From UBA9300 sp964577305 (GTDB taxonomy: Bacteria > Bacteroidota > Bacteroidia > Bacteroidales > VadinHA17): a stretch of 64,000 nt of DNA. A program made the position numbers and the translations under genes. The notes below the pieces were generated by a model, which saw only the letters and a program-made list of their open reading frames with translations, ran no database searches and was not told the origin of the DNA. Location of the stretch: the NCBI GenBank assembly GCA_964577305.1, contig CAZNYS010000004.1:50048-114047 (forward strand). Reading direction: 5' to 3'. Position 1 is the first letter of the stretch, and every line of letters starts with the position of its first letter. This document shows, in pieces, positions 63,968 to 64,000 of the stretch.

Positions 63968-64000
63968 AAACAATAGAAGCAAAAGGAACATGGAATGAAC
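63964..64000 (+). CDS. Start of a CsbD-like protein, cut by the window edge
   Basis: MKTIEAKGTWNE then the window ends. The start with K-G-WNE is that of CsbD-family stress proteins, which are short and often encoded near such small membrane proteins. Only 12 residues are visible, so the call is weak. Confidence 0.4.
   Translation, partial: MKTIEAKGTWNE

Overview
The window looks like one contiguous piece of a Bacteroidota chromosome, most likely of the Bacteroidales/Marinilabiliales type. It is AT-rich. Several promoters carry the Bacteroidota -7 element TAnnTTTG. It holds type IX secretion (T9SS) proteins: a type B sorting C-terminal domain, PorP/SprF, and propeller/PKD proteins. Other lineage hallmarks are a fused SecDF, a DUF4783 protein and separate HlyD/permease/TolC genes. 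No rRNA, tRNA, CRISPR array or intact insertion sequence was seen. Everything is read from sequence alone and no database search was run.

Layout. 0-8.8 kb: an MltF-like lytic transglycosylase, a CoA-type Nudix hydrolase, a DUF6483-like protein, an archaeal-type gatE-gatD pair, a LolC/E-like permease and a NamZ/DUF1343 muramidase. 8.8-24 kb: a small Xre regulator with a membrane protein, an aminotransferase, valS, a lipoprotein, a glutamine synthetase, a DUF4783/nadC/YihY group, rlmH, and a 1225-residue orphan sensor kinase. 24-35 kb: a T9SS surface module (1378-residue type B protein, PorP/SprF, PD40-PKD protein, unknown secreted protein, Reg_prop/SpoIIE phosphatase). 35-50 kb: rluB-like/era/der, a four-helix-bundle gene between inverted hexamer arrays, glmM, a HlyD/permease/TolC efflux set, then secDF, tatA, a Ca/Na antiporter and lolD.

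50-64 kb is different in character. It starts with a truncated TIGR02757-like gene directly after lolD. It then carries three paralogous AraC-type regulators whose N-terminus looks like a small metal-binding (HMA-like) domain, plus a fragment of a fourth. It also holds an M1 peptidase, two cupins, an OmpA/glycine-zipper lipoprotein, an outer-membrane barrel, an M48 lipoprotein, several tiny membrane proteins (lmo0937-like, Thivi_2564-like), a probable CsbD-like start at the edge, and two broken L,D-transpeptidase genes.

The strongest unexplained signal lies in that last region. Eight promoters share a ~40-bp motif (TGTGTGAATnATGTAACT, an A/T spacer, then TTnTGTAACAC). In seven of them it sits at a nearly fixed 29-30 nt from a -7-like box. 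The motif precedes one of the AraC genes and the envelope/stress genes around them, which suggests a compact local regulon that may be run by the AraC paralogues. The other notable items are the archaeal-type GatDE pair and the four-helix-bundle unit with hexamer-array ends, one array of which also occurs alone at 1.46 kb.
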